Origin: CAIYXB01 sp038146805
Lineage (GTDB): Bacteria > Cyanobacteriota > Vampirovibrionia > LMEP-6097
Direction: 5' to 3'
NCBI GenBank assembly: GCA_038146805.1
Contig: JAYQSH010000001.1
Coordinates: 1-14,139, forward strand
Length of the DNA: 14,139 bases
A program made the position numbers and the translations under genes. Of this stretch, positions 6,610 to 13,851 are shown piece after piece (position 1 is the first letter of the stretch; every line of letters begins with the position of its first letter). The notes below the pieces were generated by a model. That model was not told the origin of the DNA. It saw only the letters and a list, made by a program, of their open reading frames with translations, and did not search any database.

Positions 6610-7776
6610 TTAATCTGAGCTCAAACCATGTTCTTCAACATAGTTACTGTAATGAAGTAAAAGACCTTGTGAAGTCCTACTTGTAAAGTCTCCTTTATTT
6701 ACGCTTGTAATCAACCTTGAGAAATCTTGAGAGCTGAGTTCTGCCCTTAGATTACTCTCTGGTACATCCAAACTAGGTATCAAAGCAAAAAGAGGTTTAC
6801 GATATTCAGGTTCGGATTTAAATAGACCAGAAATACTACTAATTGCTCCACCATAAAAACCATCTTTGACTTCACTATCAACAGTAATCAAAGGTGGTGT
6901 TTGTAAACTTCCCTTTCTTTCATCCAAAACTTTCAAAGCTTCTTCGATAGAAGCCGCAGCAATAATTTCTGTATCATCTTCTAAAGCTCCTCTCAATCTA
7001 TCAACAATTACTTTTTGATCTTGGGTTTTATCCTCAAGACAAATTACTAATGAAGGTTTAATTTTGATCTTTTCAGAGCCTACCTCTTCAAAGTTATTAA
7101 CTGGCAAAGTAATTACTACTCTTTTTTGAGGCTCTTTTTCGTATCTCACGCTTCCACCCATTGACAAGATCAAGTCAGCAACAAAGCCCCTGCCTATACC
7201 GTGTCCTTCGCCCTTTGAAGATTGAAAATAGTCAAATTTCATATCATCAAGAACTTTTGCAGAATCATATACTGAAATTTCAACTGAACCATTTGATATT
7301 TCTTTTTTGTGTTCTACTTTAATATGAATATCTTTTAGACCATTTGCTGTTTTAATCATGTTTCGGTCTTCAACTGGTGTTTGTTGTACTGCATCTAATG
7401 CATTACGGAAAATATTTGACAGTGCAAGCATTAAAGGCTGTTTATGGCAAATCACTGTACTTAAATCTTTAATATCAGGTTGTGATAATTCAACCGAATC
7501 ATAAACAGTATCTGAAAAATTAATTCTTACAAGATCTCTCACGTAATCATATAAATTAACTTCTTCTGGGTCATGATTCAAGTTACGGTTTGCTAAAAAT
7601 TGAAATGCTGTATTTAAATATTCGAGTGATGGGTTAAGAAAAGCTAGTTGGTCTTTTGACGCATTTGCTTCATCAGCTAATAAAGTTCCAATTCTTTGCT
7701 GTTGCAAGTTTTTAATTGGTCCAAATTCATGCGCTGCAATTTGTTCTATGTGATCCCCTCTTGATATATTAAACAA
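6610..7776 (-). CDS. histidine-kinase-like protein with degenerate receiver domain, 5'-truncated by IS insertion
   Basis: Only bases 6610-7750 are host sequence. The first residues (MFNISRGD, from a TTG) are encoded by the left end of IS copy B, so the sensor region is missing. Visible parts are an H-box-like AAHEFGPIKNL (H16), an N-box ALSNIFRNALDAVQ (N125) and a G-box KGEGHGIGRGFVADL (about 188-202). The usual DxGxG of the ATP lid is DSAKV (from D171), which is degenerate. Residues about 240-388 look like a decayed receiver domain (SLVICLED, then PLITVDSEVKDG with D300 where a phospho-acceptor could sit). I infer a two-component regulator whose signal input has been cut off. The missing 5' part is not found elsewhere in the window. 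The truncated gene is probably nonfunctional. Confidence 0.75.
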   Translation of the reverse strand: MFNISRGDHIEQIAAHEFGPIKNLQQQRIGTLLADEANASKDQLAFLNPSLEYLNTAFQFLANRNLNHDPEEVNLYDYVRDLVRINFSDTVYDSVELSQPDIKDLSTVICHKQPLMLALSNIFRNALDAVQQTPVEDRNMIKTANGLKDIHIKVEHKKEISNGSVEISVYDSAKVLDDMKFDYFQSSKGEGHGIGRGFVADLILSMGGSVRYEKEPQKRVVITLPVNNFEEVGSEKIKIKPSLVICLEDKTQDQKVIVDRLRGALEDDTEIIAAASIEEALKVLDERKGSLQTPPLITVDSEVKDGFYGGAISSISGLFKSEPEYRKPLFALIPSLDVPESNLRAELSSQDFSRLITSVNKGDFTSRTSQGLLLHYSNYVEEHGLSSD

Positions 7777-8913
7777 GTAAGTCTAAGGAGGATTGCAATG
7801 AAAGGTGTAAAAGTAAGCGAAGAGAATTGGTCTGACATATTAAAGCGAGTCAAAGATGGTGAGAGAGTAACAGAAGTAGCAGCAGAGTTTGGTATTAGTA
7901 CTAAAACTATTTACAACAGGCTAAGCTCAAAAACAAATACTGACAGCTCAGCACTTGAAATGAGTCGCTTAAGACGAGAAAACAAAGCTCTAAAAGAGCT
8001 TGTTGGCAAAATTACTCTTGATCTTAGCAAGAAAAAAAGAGATTTAGTTGAAAAATATTTATGTAAAACTTTAAACAAAACTTTTTTAACAGAGCTAGTA
8101 CAAATTTCAAGATCAAGCATCTACTATGATCACAAACTTCCAGCAAGAGATTTAGAATTTTTCTCCACCGTTGTCACAGTAATGAAACAAGATCCAGCTT
8201 ATGGAACTGAAAGAATAGCTTTAAATCTAAGTGTTAGTAAGCAAAAAGTTCATAGGATAAAACAGAAATTTAATCTTTATCCAATTAAATCAAAACGAAA
8301 ACCAAAGAAGAAAAGAGATTTAGGCAAGGATCATAGTTCTCACTCAAATTTAATCAAAGACCTTACTGTAATTGCTCCAAGAACTGTTTACGCAAGTGAT
8401 TTTACTTACATACCATTTGAAGGAAAATTTGTTTACTTAGCAACAGTCATAGACCTTTTTACACGAGAGATAGTTGGCTGGCAGGTATCCAGAAGGCACA
8501 CAGCAAGCATGATTAAAGAGGCTCTACTTGATTCAATACAACGTACTGGTCAAACTCCAGATTTGATTCATTCAGATCAAGGCATTGAGTACAAATTAAA
8601 TACAAATCAAAAGAGTATCAAAACTTTTTAAAAGCAAATCAGATCAAATGTTCAATGAGCTCAAAAGCTTCACCATGGCAAAATGGTTTTCAAGAATCTT
8701 TTTATGGCAGCTTTAAAGAGGAACTTGATAGTACAAAAAGAATTTGAAAATCTTGGTGAGTTAGTTGAAGCTATTCATCAAACTATTAACTATTACAACA
8801 AAAGATAGAATTCATACTGTTTTAAAAACATCACCTGCTAAGTTTTTTCAAAATAATCAGAAGTTAAAAATGCAAGCTTAGAAATTGTTGTTTTGAAAAG
8901 TTAGGGGTTGACA
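7751..8913 (+). mobile_element. IS3-family element, decayed copy B
   Basis: It is nearly identical to 622-1782, with the same TG (7751) and CA (8913) termini, and is about 1163 bp. The left end interrupts the histidine-kinase-like gene. The right end abuts the same ISL3 fragment as in copy A, which independent insertion would not produce. The transposase is broken. Confidence 0.78.
7798..8881 (+). pseudogene. IS3-family transposase, frameshifted (copy B)
   Basis: The better preserved copy: codons 1-277 are open (7798-8631). They give a helix-turn-helix, a coiled coil (SRLRRENKALKELVGK), ISRSSIYY, and the integrase core with D201 (YASDFTYI) and D260 (HSDQGIEY). The 7-A run at 8032-8038 lets the OrfA and OrfB parts read as one frame. 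An 11-bp tandem duplication (8590-8600 and 8601-8611) then shifts the frame to a stop at 8629-8631. Removing one repeat unit rejoins GIEYKSKEYQNF with NGFQESFYG and restores 35 residues between the second Asp and the Glu, the IS3 hallmark. Extra A bases near 8735 and 8800 break the distal part again. Not functional as read. Confidence 0.85.
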
Positions 8914-9034
8914 GATATGCAAGGAAAGTGATTGGCTATTTTAATACTCTTACTCATTTTTAAACAAGTCAAAATTCAAGCCTCTGATGTCATTAGCAAA
9001 GACTTTAGAGAATTGGCAGGAGGAGATATTGAGG
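8914..9034 (+). mobile_element. internal fragment of an ISL3-family transposase gene
   Basis: Same fragment as 1783-1903, lying between IS copy B and ISL3 copy 2. It has one fewer T in the CTCATTTT run and one extra G at the junction with the ISL3 end. Confidence 0.78.
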
Positions 9035-10206
9035 GGCTCTACCTCAAATTTGTGTAAAATAGGAACTAAAAAAATAAGTGAAACTCTTTATTAATTGAGA
9101 TACAGAAGGAGTTTCACTTATGAAAAAGTATAGTTCAAAATTAATAAATTTACCAGGGTATGTCATTACAAATGATTCAATTGATGGATATCGGCTCAAT
9201 TTTGACGTAAAAATCAAGCAAAAGCATGGTTTTTTGCCCTAAATGTAGGGCTAAAACTAAGACTGTCTATGAAACTAGAATTAGAAAAATAAACCATAAC
9301 TTTTGGGATCATAGACCCTGCAAATTAAAAGTTTTGGTTAGAAAATTTCGCTGCAAAAACTGTAAAACAAGATTTTGGGAACAACTACCAGGTCTTAAAA
9401 AATACGCAAGAAGAACAGAAGCTTTTAAAGACAAATAGCAAAGGAAGCTCTTGCTGGTGTTAATAATAAATCAGTTTCTAGAAAATATAATGTTGGGCAA
9501 GCAACTGTTCAAAGAGATGTTAATCACTACACTGACCTTGAACTAAGAAAAAAATCTGATGTACTTGCTCCTAGAATCCTTGGCATCGATGAACACTTCT
9601 TCACGAAGAAGCAAGGCTACGTTACTACACTCTGTGACCTTCAAAGAAGAAAAGTATTTGATATTGTTCAAGGACGCTCGGAACAAGCCCTAGAAGGCTA
9701 TCTGAGACGATTGAAATATAGAGATAGAACTGATTACGTAGTAATGGATCTTTCCTCAACTTACCGCTCAATTGTTCAAAAATACTTCCCTAATGCTCAA
9801 ATAATTACTGATAGATTTCATGTAATTAGATTAGTAATTTTAAGATTTCTTGCAACCTGGAAACTCTTAGACTCCAAAGGAAGAGACAACAGAGGCTTAC
9901 TCTCACTCTTTAGAAGACACCCTTCTAAATTAACTGAAGAACAACACAAAAAACTTCACCGCTATCTTCAGTCAAAACCTGGTCTAGAAGCTTTGTATAA
10001 GTTTAAAAATAGATTTGTAAAGCTCTTGAATTTAAAAGAAATGAAGTTTAGATATGCAAGGAAAGTGATTGGCTATTTTAATACTCTTACTCACTTTTTA
10101 AACAAGTCAAAATTCAAGCCTCTGATGTCATTAGCAAAGACTTTAGAGAATTGGCAGGAGGAGATATTGAGGATGATGAGATATACTAAATCCAACGGAA
10201 TTACAG

Positions 10207-10214
10207 AAGGATTT
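10207..10214. repeat. 8-bp target-site duplication of ISL3 copy 3 (left)
   Basis: AAGGATTT directly precedes the left end of copy 3 and recurs at 12852-12859 after its right end. Eight bp is the usual ISL3 duplication length. Confidence 0.92.
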
Positions 10215-10494
10215 GGCTCTACCTCAAATTTGTGTAAAATAGGGAACTAAAAAAATAAGTGAAACTCTTTTATTAATTGAGATACAGAAGGAGTTTCACT
10301 TATGAAAAAGTATAGTTCAAAATTAATAAATTTACCAGGGTATGTCATTACAAATGATTCAATTGATGGATATCGGCTCAATTTTGACGTAAAAATCAAG
10401 CAAAAGCATGGTTTTTGCCCTAAATGTAGGGCTAAAACTAAGACTGTCTATGAAACTAGAATTAGAAAAATAAACCATAACTTTTGGGATCATA

Positions 10495-10497
10495 GAC
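10495..10497. repeat. 3-bp target-site duplication of the inner IS3-family element
   Basis: GAC at 10495-10497 recurs at 11815-11817. Removing the element and one GAC restores CATAGACCCTGC, as in copy 1. Confidence 0.88.
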
Positions 10498-10514
10498 TGA
10501 AGTGTCCCTGTAAA

Positions 10515-11426
10515 TTAAACAAGCTTATTCGTAATACTTTTCCTAGATTTATTACTTAAGTTCACAAACTTAATTGTACAACTTTCTAAGTCTTGAATTA
10601 CTAAAGGCTTAGTAAAGTTTTGATAGCACTTAAGTGGTGACCTCATACCTAATGATTGATGAGGTCTTCTGTTGTTGTAGTATTCAACAAATTCTTTAAC
10701 TCCTATTTTTACCTCCTTGATTGTTTTGAAATATTTAGGATAAACACATTCTTGTTTCAGCGTTCTCCAAAATCTTTCTACTATTGCATTATCAGTAGCT
10801 CGACCTTTACCATCCATTGATATTGCTACTTGATGCTCTAAAAGCACCTGAGTAAATTCTTGGCTAGTAAACTGACTGCCCTGATCGCTATTAAATATTT
10901 CAGGACAACCATATTGTTCAATTGCTTCCTCTAGGGCTTCAATGCAAAAACTTGTGTCCATCATATTTGAGATGCGATAGCTTAGCACTGACCTGCTAAA
11001 CAAATCGATAATAGCAACCATAAAACAAAAGCCTTGCTGAGTTCTGATATATGTGATATCAGTGCCCCAAACATGATTTGGTTTATCAATCACTAAATTC
11101 TTTAGCAAGTAAGCATATTTTTTGTGTTCCTTCATTGCCTTGCTAGTATTGGGTTTCGGAGCTTGAGCTACCAATCCCATTGCCTTCATTAGCTTAGATA
11201 CTCTATCTTTACCAACTTTAAGACCATGGTATTCTTTTAAAGCCCAGCGCATATTTCTACAGCCAAACATTGGTTGTTTCGTATACTCTGATCTATTGCA
11301 TCCATAATTTTTTATCTCCATCTGAAAACTCAGGCTTAGGTTTTCTATAATACTTAGAGCGATCGATGTTAAGCAACCCACATTGATGCGTGATTGGAAA
11401 TTTGAATCACCATCCATGAGGCTCAT
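10515..11426 (-). CDS. IS3-family transposase OrfB (DDE integrase)
   Basis: The frame is 303 aa, overlapping the 3' end of orfA by 20 bp. The rve integrase core is complete: D123 (WGTDITYI), D181 (FNSDQGSQFTS) and E217 (DNAIVERFWRTLKQE), with 35 residues between the last two. It ends with the usual YYNNRRPHQSLGMRSP. The N-terminus is odd. Between about residues 9 and 46 the encoded protein is atypical, while a neighbouring frame reads FPITHQCGLLNIDRSKYYRK, the standard OrfB start. Three single-base deletions (near GATTCAAAT, TTATGG and CAGAGT) account for this and sum to a whole codon, so the frame stays open. It may be nonfunctional as written, or the lesions may be consensus errors. Confidence 0.88.
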   Translation of the reverse strand: MSLMDGDSNFQSRINVGCLTSIALSIIENLSLSFQMEIKNYGCNRSEYTKQPMFGCRNMRWALKEYHGLKVGKDRVSKLMKAMGLVAQAPKPNTSKAMKEHKKYAYLLKNLVIDKPNHVWGTDITYIRTQQGFCFMVAIIDLFSRSVLSYRISNMMDTSFCIEALEEAIEQYGCPEIFNSDQGSQFTSQEFTQVLLEHQVAISMDGKGRATDNAIVERFWRTLKQECVYPKYFKTIKEVKIGVKEFVEYYNNRRPHQSLGMRSPLKCYQNFTKPLVIQDLESCTIKFVNLSNKSRKSITNKLV

Positions 11427-11733
11427 TCTCCCATTGAAATCCAGCTTCCCTATATTTTTTAACCCAGTCGATCATGACCGTTTGTTCACCAATTAAATTT
11501 TTTGAGCTCTTTAATTTGATTTTCTTTTTGCCTGAGTTTTTCTTTATGTTCTTCTTCAATTTTTGAATCAAAAACAGAAGCCGAATTCTCTTTGAGTTTT
11601 TAACCCAATCTCTCAAAGTTTTTGGATCGATTCTGTACTTAGAAGCAATCTTAGAAATCGCTTCTTCATCTTTTAACGCTTCCAAAGCTGCTTTTGCTTT
11701 TAGCTCTGAGCTAATTTTTCTGTAACCTGGCAT
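11407..11733 (-). CDS. IS3-family transposase OrfA (HTH protein)
   Basis: The product is 108 aa. A good AAGGAG Shine-Dalgarno lies 7 bp before the ATG. Residues about 1-46 form a transposase_8-type helix-turn-helix (KAKAALEALKDEEAISKIAS, then KYRIDPKTLRDWVKN). The coiled coil that should follow is garbled in this frame (Lys/Ile-rich), whereas the next frame reads VFDSKIEEEHKEKLRQKENQ. The encoded frame regains normal OrfA text at NLIGEQ. One missing A after AACTC and one extra A in CTCAAAAAATTT explain this and cancel out. OrfA would bind the terminal repeats and, in this family, is joined to OrfB by frameshifting. Confidence 0.82.
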   Translation of the reverse strand: MPGYRKISSELKAKAALEALKDEEAISKIASKYRIDPKTLRDWVKNSKRIRLLFLIQKLKKNIKKNSGKKKIKLKSSKNLIGEQTVMIDWVKKYREAGFQWENEPHGW

Positions 11734-12851
11734 TTTCTTTCTCCTTTTAGTCTTTACGATTTTATCAGGAAAAAGTATTTCGTTTTACTGGCCTCATATT
11801 ACAGGGACATTACAGACCCTGCAAATTAAAAGTTTTGGTTAGAAAATTTCGCTGCAAAAACTGTAAAACAAGATTTTGGGAACAACTACCAGGTCTTAAA
11901 AAATACGCAAGAAGAACAGAAGCTTTTAAAAGACAAATAGCAAAGGAAGCTCTTGCTGGTGTTAATAATAAATCAGTTTCTAGAAAATATAATGTTGGGC
12001 AAGCAACTGTTCAAAAGATGTTAATCACTACACTGACCTTGAACTAAGAAAAAATCTGATGTACTTGCTCCTAGAATCCTTGGCATCGATGAACACTTCT
12101 TCACGAAGAAGCTAGGCTACGTTACTACACTCTGTGACCTTCAAAGAAGAAAAGTATTTGATATTGTTCAAGGACGCTCGGAACAAGCCCTAGAAGGCTA
12201 TCTGAGACGATTGAAATATAGAGATAGAACTGATTACGTAGTAATGGATCTTTCCTCAAGTTACCGCTCAATTGTTCAAAAATACTTCCCTAATGCTCAA
12301 ATAATTACTGATAGATTTCATGTAATTAGATTAGTAATTTTAAGATTTCTTGCAACCTGGAAACTCTTAGACTCCAAAGGAAGAGACAACAGAGGCTTAC
12401 TCTCACTCTTTAGAAGACACCCTTCTAAATTAACTGAAGAACAACACAAAAAACTTCACCGCTATCTTCAGTCAAAACCTGGTCTAGAAGCTTTGTATAA
12501 GTTTAAAAATAGATTTGTAAAGCTCTTGAATTTAAAAGAAATGAAGTTTAGATATGCAAGGAAAGTGATTGGCTATTTTAATACTCTTACTCATTTTTTA
12601 AACAAGTCAAAATTCAAGCCTCTGATGTCATTAGCAAAGACTTTAGAGAATTGGCAGGAGGAGATATTGAGGATGATGAGATATACTAAATCCAACGGAA
12701 TTACAGAAGGATTTCACAACAAAATGAAGCGAATCGTCAGAATCGCTTACGGATTTAGAAACTTTAAAAATTACAGACAGAGGGTTTTGTTACAATGCGG
12801 ATAAACGGAAGAGTTTCACTTCCTAAAATTACACAAAATTGGTGTACATCC

Positions 12852-12859
12852 AAGGATTT
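12852..12859. repeat. 8-bp target-site duplication of ISL3 copy 3 (right)
   Basis: AAGGATTT follows the right end of copy 3 and pairs with 10207-10214. Confidence 0.92.
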
Positions 12860-12996
12860 CACAACAAAATGAAGCGAATCGTCAGAATCGCTTACGGATT
12901 TAGAAACTTTAAAAATTACAGACAGAGGGTTTTGTTACAATGCGGATAAACGGAAGAGTTTCACTTCCTAAAATTACACAAAATTGGTGTACATCC

Positions 12997-13103
12997 CACG
13001 ATTCGTAGATTGACTGGACCTTGGTGACGAAGGTTCATTCTTCAAACACTACTAAAAAACAAAAAGACACCCTGTCCGGGTGTCTTTTATTTTTTTATGG
13101 CAG
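12997..13103. repeat. 107-bp direct repeat after the ISL3 element (copy 2)
   Basis: This is nearly identical to 3244-3350 but directly abuts the ISL3 right end. Its last bases (ATGGCAG) include the CCA end of the tRNA-Arg gene on the minus strand. This is probably the ancestral setting, with the other copy derived from it. Confidence 0.8.
13060..13090. terminator. strong Rho-independent terminator downstream of tRNA-Arg
   Basis: AAAAGACACCC (13062-13072) pairs with GGGTGTCTTTT (13078-13088) around TGTCC. On the minus strand it lies just after the tRNA, and a T-run follows, so it probably terminates that transcript. A second copy is at 3306-3336. Confidence 0.85.
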
Positions 13104-13174
13104 GGCTTGAGGGATTCGAACCCCCGACGCCTCGGTTCGTAGCCGAGTCCTCTATCCAGCTGAGGTAAAGCCCT
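13098..13174 (-). tRNA. tRNA-Arg (anticodon ACG)
   Basis: The cloverleaf reads cleanly on the minus strand. The acceptor stem is AGGGCTT/AAGCCCT with discriminator G and encoded CCA. The D-stem is CCTC/GAGG with an AGCTGGATA loop. The anticodon stem is CTCGG/CCGAG with loop CTACGAA, giving anticodon ACG. The T-arm is GGGGG-TTCGAAT-CCCTC, with one G-U pair. The length is 77 nt with CCA. Confidence 0.95.
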
Positions 13175-13209
13175 AAAAAAACGCAAAATCAAAAAAATAT
13201 TGCTAAATA

Positions 13210-13215
13210 ATTATA
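13210..13215 (-). promoter_or_regulatory. candidate -10 box for tRNA-Arg
   Basis: A consensus TATAAT on the minus strand lies about 36 bp upstream of the tRNA 5' end. No good -35 hexamer stands at the proper distance, so support is moderate. Confidence 0.35.
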
Positions 13216-13337
13216 GAAGATTTAATCTAAATATACCTATTAATCAAATCTAAAATTTTAAAGATACACTGAAAAACGAAGTTTTGCAGAGTTTATATAG
13301 AAATAGCCCTGCTTTGATGTTATTACAAAATCATAAT

Positions 13338-13421
13338 GGGACTGATTCCAAACCCCATTTTGAATTTTAAAATACAGTGAAATGTTAAAATCACTAGCAA
13401 ATGGGGTCAGAAATCAGTCCC
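13338..13421. repeat. 84-bp imperfect palindrome
   Basis: GGGACTGATT (13338-13347) pairs with AATCAGTCCC (13412-13421), and CCCCATTT (13353-13360) with AAATGGGG (13399-13406). Such GGGACTGA...GGGGTCAG palindromes recall REP/MITE-like elements sometimes mobilised by Y1 (RAYT) transposases. That link is inference, as no such gene is in the window. The gap 13216-13337 is AT-rich, and I see nothing in it. Confidence 0.6.
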
Positions 13422-13444
13422 ACAAACGACCTTACGCTTAGCTT

Positions 13445-13566
13445 GTTTCACTGCGTGAAACTCACTACGACGGTGTTTGATTCTTTTGTTAGGCGTGTCC
13501 AACCAAACCCTACTTATGCCCAAATCTAAAGACTCGAGATACTTATTACGGGTTTGGAAGCACGCC
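13445..13566. repeat. two further stem-loops beside the palindrome
   Basis: GTTTCAC-TGC-GTGAAAC (13445-13461) is a perfect 7-bp hairpin. GGCGTG...CCAAACCC (13492-13510) pairs imperfectly with GGGTTTGG...CACGCC (13550-13566). No credible gene covers 13175-13648. The short forward frame at 13477-13671 has no recognisable features. Confidence 0.5.
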
Positions 13567-13648
13567 CATAATCACTTAAATTCACATATTCTAGATGCTG
13601 TTCACAAATCAAGCTTTGCAACAGAAAAATGCCCAACTGCAAATACCT

Positions 13649-13843
13649 TTAGTTTGAATCTTCCTGCTTAATACATTCTTGTGAAAAAGCATGCCAAGTG
13701 CCACCTTCTTTTTTGCACATGGTTGCATAATCCATTTTTATATAATTAAAAAAATTAATAAACATCCAATAAGCAAGTACAGAAAAAATCAAGACTCCAA
13801 ATCCAACATACAAAACATCCGCTAATTTATTTTTTTCTTTCAT
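13649..13843 (-). CDS. small single-pass membrane protein with a Cys-pair motif
   Basis: The product is 64 aa. After a charged start (MKEKNK), residues about 9-33 form one transmembrane helix (VLYVGFGVLIFSVLAYWMF). The C-terminal tail has C43-x3-GG-x-W-x6-C57 (CKKEGGTWHAFSQEC). This C...GGxW...C pattern recurs in many small bacterial envelope proteins, and the two Cys could form a disulfide if the tail is periplasmic. The gene starts 8 bp after the stop of the photolyase-like gene on the same strand, so co-transcription is likely. The Shine-Dalgarno is weak. No function is assigned; a link to the photolyase is only positional. Confidence 0.6.
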   Translation of the reverse strand: MKEKNKLADVLYVGFGVLIFSVLAYWMFINFFNYIKMDYATMCKKEGGTWHAFSQECIKQEDSN

Positions 13844-13851
13844 AATTTAAT

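Larger units (their letters stand above)
10498..11814 (-). mobile_element. IS3-family insertion sequence inside ISL3 copy 3
   Basis: It is 1317 bp with ends TGAAGTGTCCCTGTAA and, reverse complemented from the right, TGTAATGTCCCTGTAA (14 of 16 match; TG...CA termini). A 3-bp GAC duplication flanks it. It has two overlapping minus-strand genes, orfA and orfB. It is unrelated in sequence to IS copies A and B. It is the innermost and so the latest of the three nested insertions here. Confidence 0.92.
10302..12804 (+). pseudogene. ISL3-family transposase, interrupted and frameshifted (copy 3)
   Basis: The first 65 codons (10302-10497) match copy 1 through NHNFWDHR, where the IS3-family element interrupts the gene. 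Coding resumes at 11815 with the duplicated GAC and the PCKLKVLVRKF region. Two single-base deletions follow, one at CAAAAGATG (about 12013, where copy 1 has CAAAGAGATG) and one in the A-run near 12050. The last 197 codons (12211-12804) match copy 1, including VVMDLSSSY, DRFHV and TEGFHNKMK. Excising the IS3-family element would not by itself restore the gene. Confidence 0.87.
10215..12851 (+). mobile_element. ISL3-family insertion sequence, copy 3, interrupted by an IS3-family element
   Basis: It has the same terminal repeats as copy 1. Without the inner IS3-family element and one GAC, it is about 1317 bp. The matching 8-bp flanks show that it inserted by ordinary transposition into copy 2. 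Confidence 0.9.
9120..12949 (+). pseudogene. ISL3-family transposase, frameshifted and interrupted (copy 2)
   Basis: It starts at 9120 in the same context as copy 1. An extra T in the run just before TGCCCT (about 9229-9235) shifts the frame. A missing A near 9430 (TTTTAAAGACAAAT) shifts it back, so 9431-10214 is again in the original frame. ISL3 copy 3 then splits the gene after TEGF, and the last 30 codons (from HNKMKRIVR) are at 12860-12949. Two substitutions relative to copy 1 are visible: L to Q in TKKLGY, and S to T in LSSSY. The zinc-finger and DDE motifs remain readable across the pieces. Confidence 0.85.
9035..12996 (+). mobile_element. ISL3-family insertion sequence, copy 2, interrupted by ISL3 copy 3
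   Basis: The left end GGCTCTACC starts at 9035 and the right end ...TGTACATCC finishes at 12996. Copy 3 sits inside, flanked by AAGGATTT at 10207-10214 and 12852-12859. With copy 3 and one repeat removed, the sequence rejoins as ACAGAAGGATTTCACAAC, exactly as in intact copy 1. This explains the apparent tandem duplication of the last roughly 145 bp before 12996. Confidence 0.88.

Noticed and set aside
12700..12996. Independent tandem duplication of about 145 bp
   Set aside because: It is fully explained by ISL3 copy 3 inserted near the end of ISL3 copy 2, with AAGGATTT as target duplication.
13423..13497. Possible integron attC site (GTTAGGC at 13488-13494 with hairpins upstream)
   Set aside because: No matching RYYYAAC partner is found at the other side, and no integrase or gene cassette is present.
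13477..13671. A 64-aa forward frame
   Set aside because: It runs through the imperfect palindrome, lacks a ribosome-binding site and recognisable features, and overlaps the end of the small membrane protein gene.
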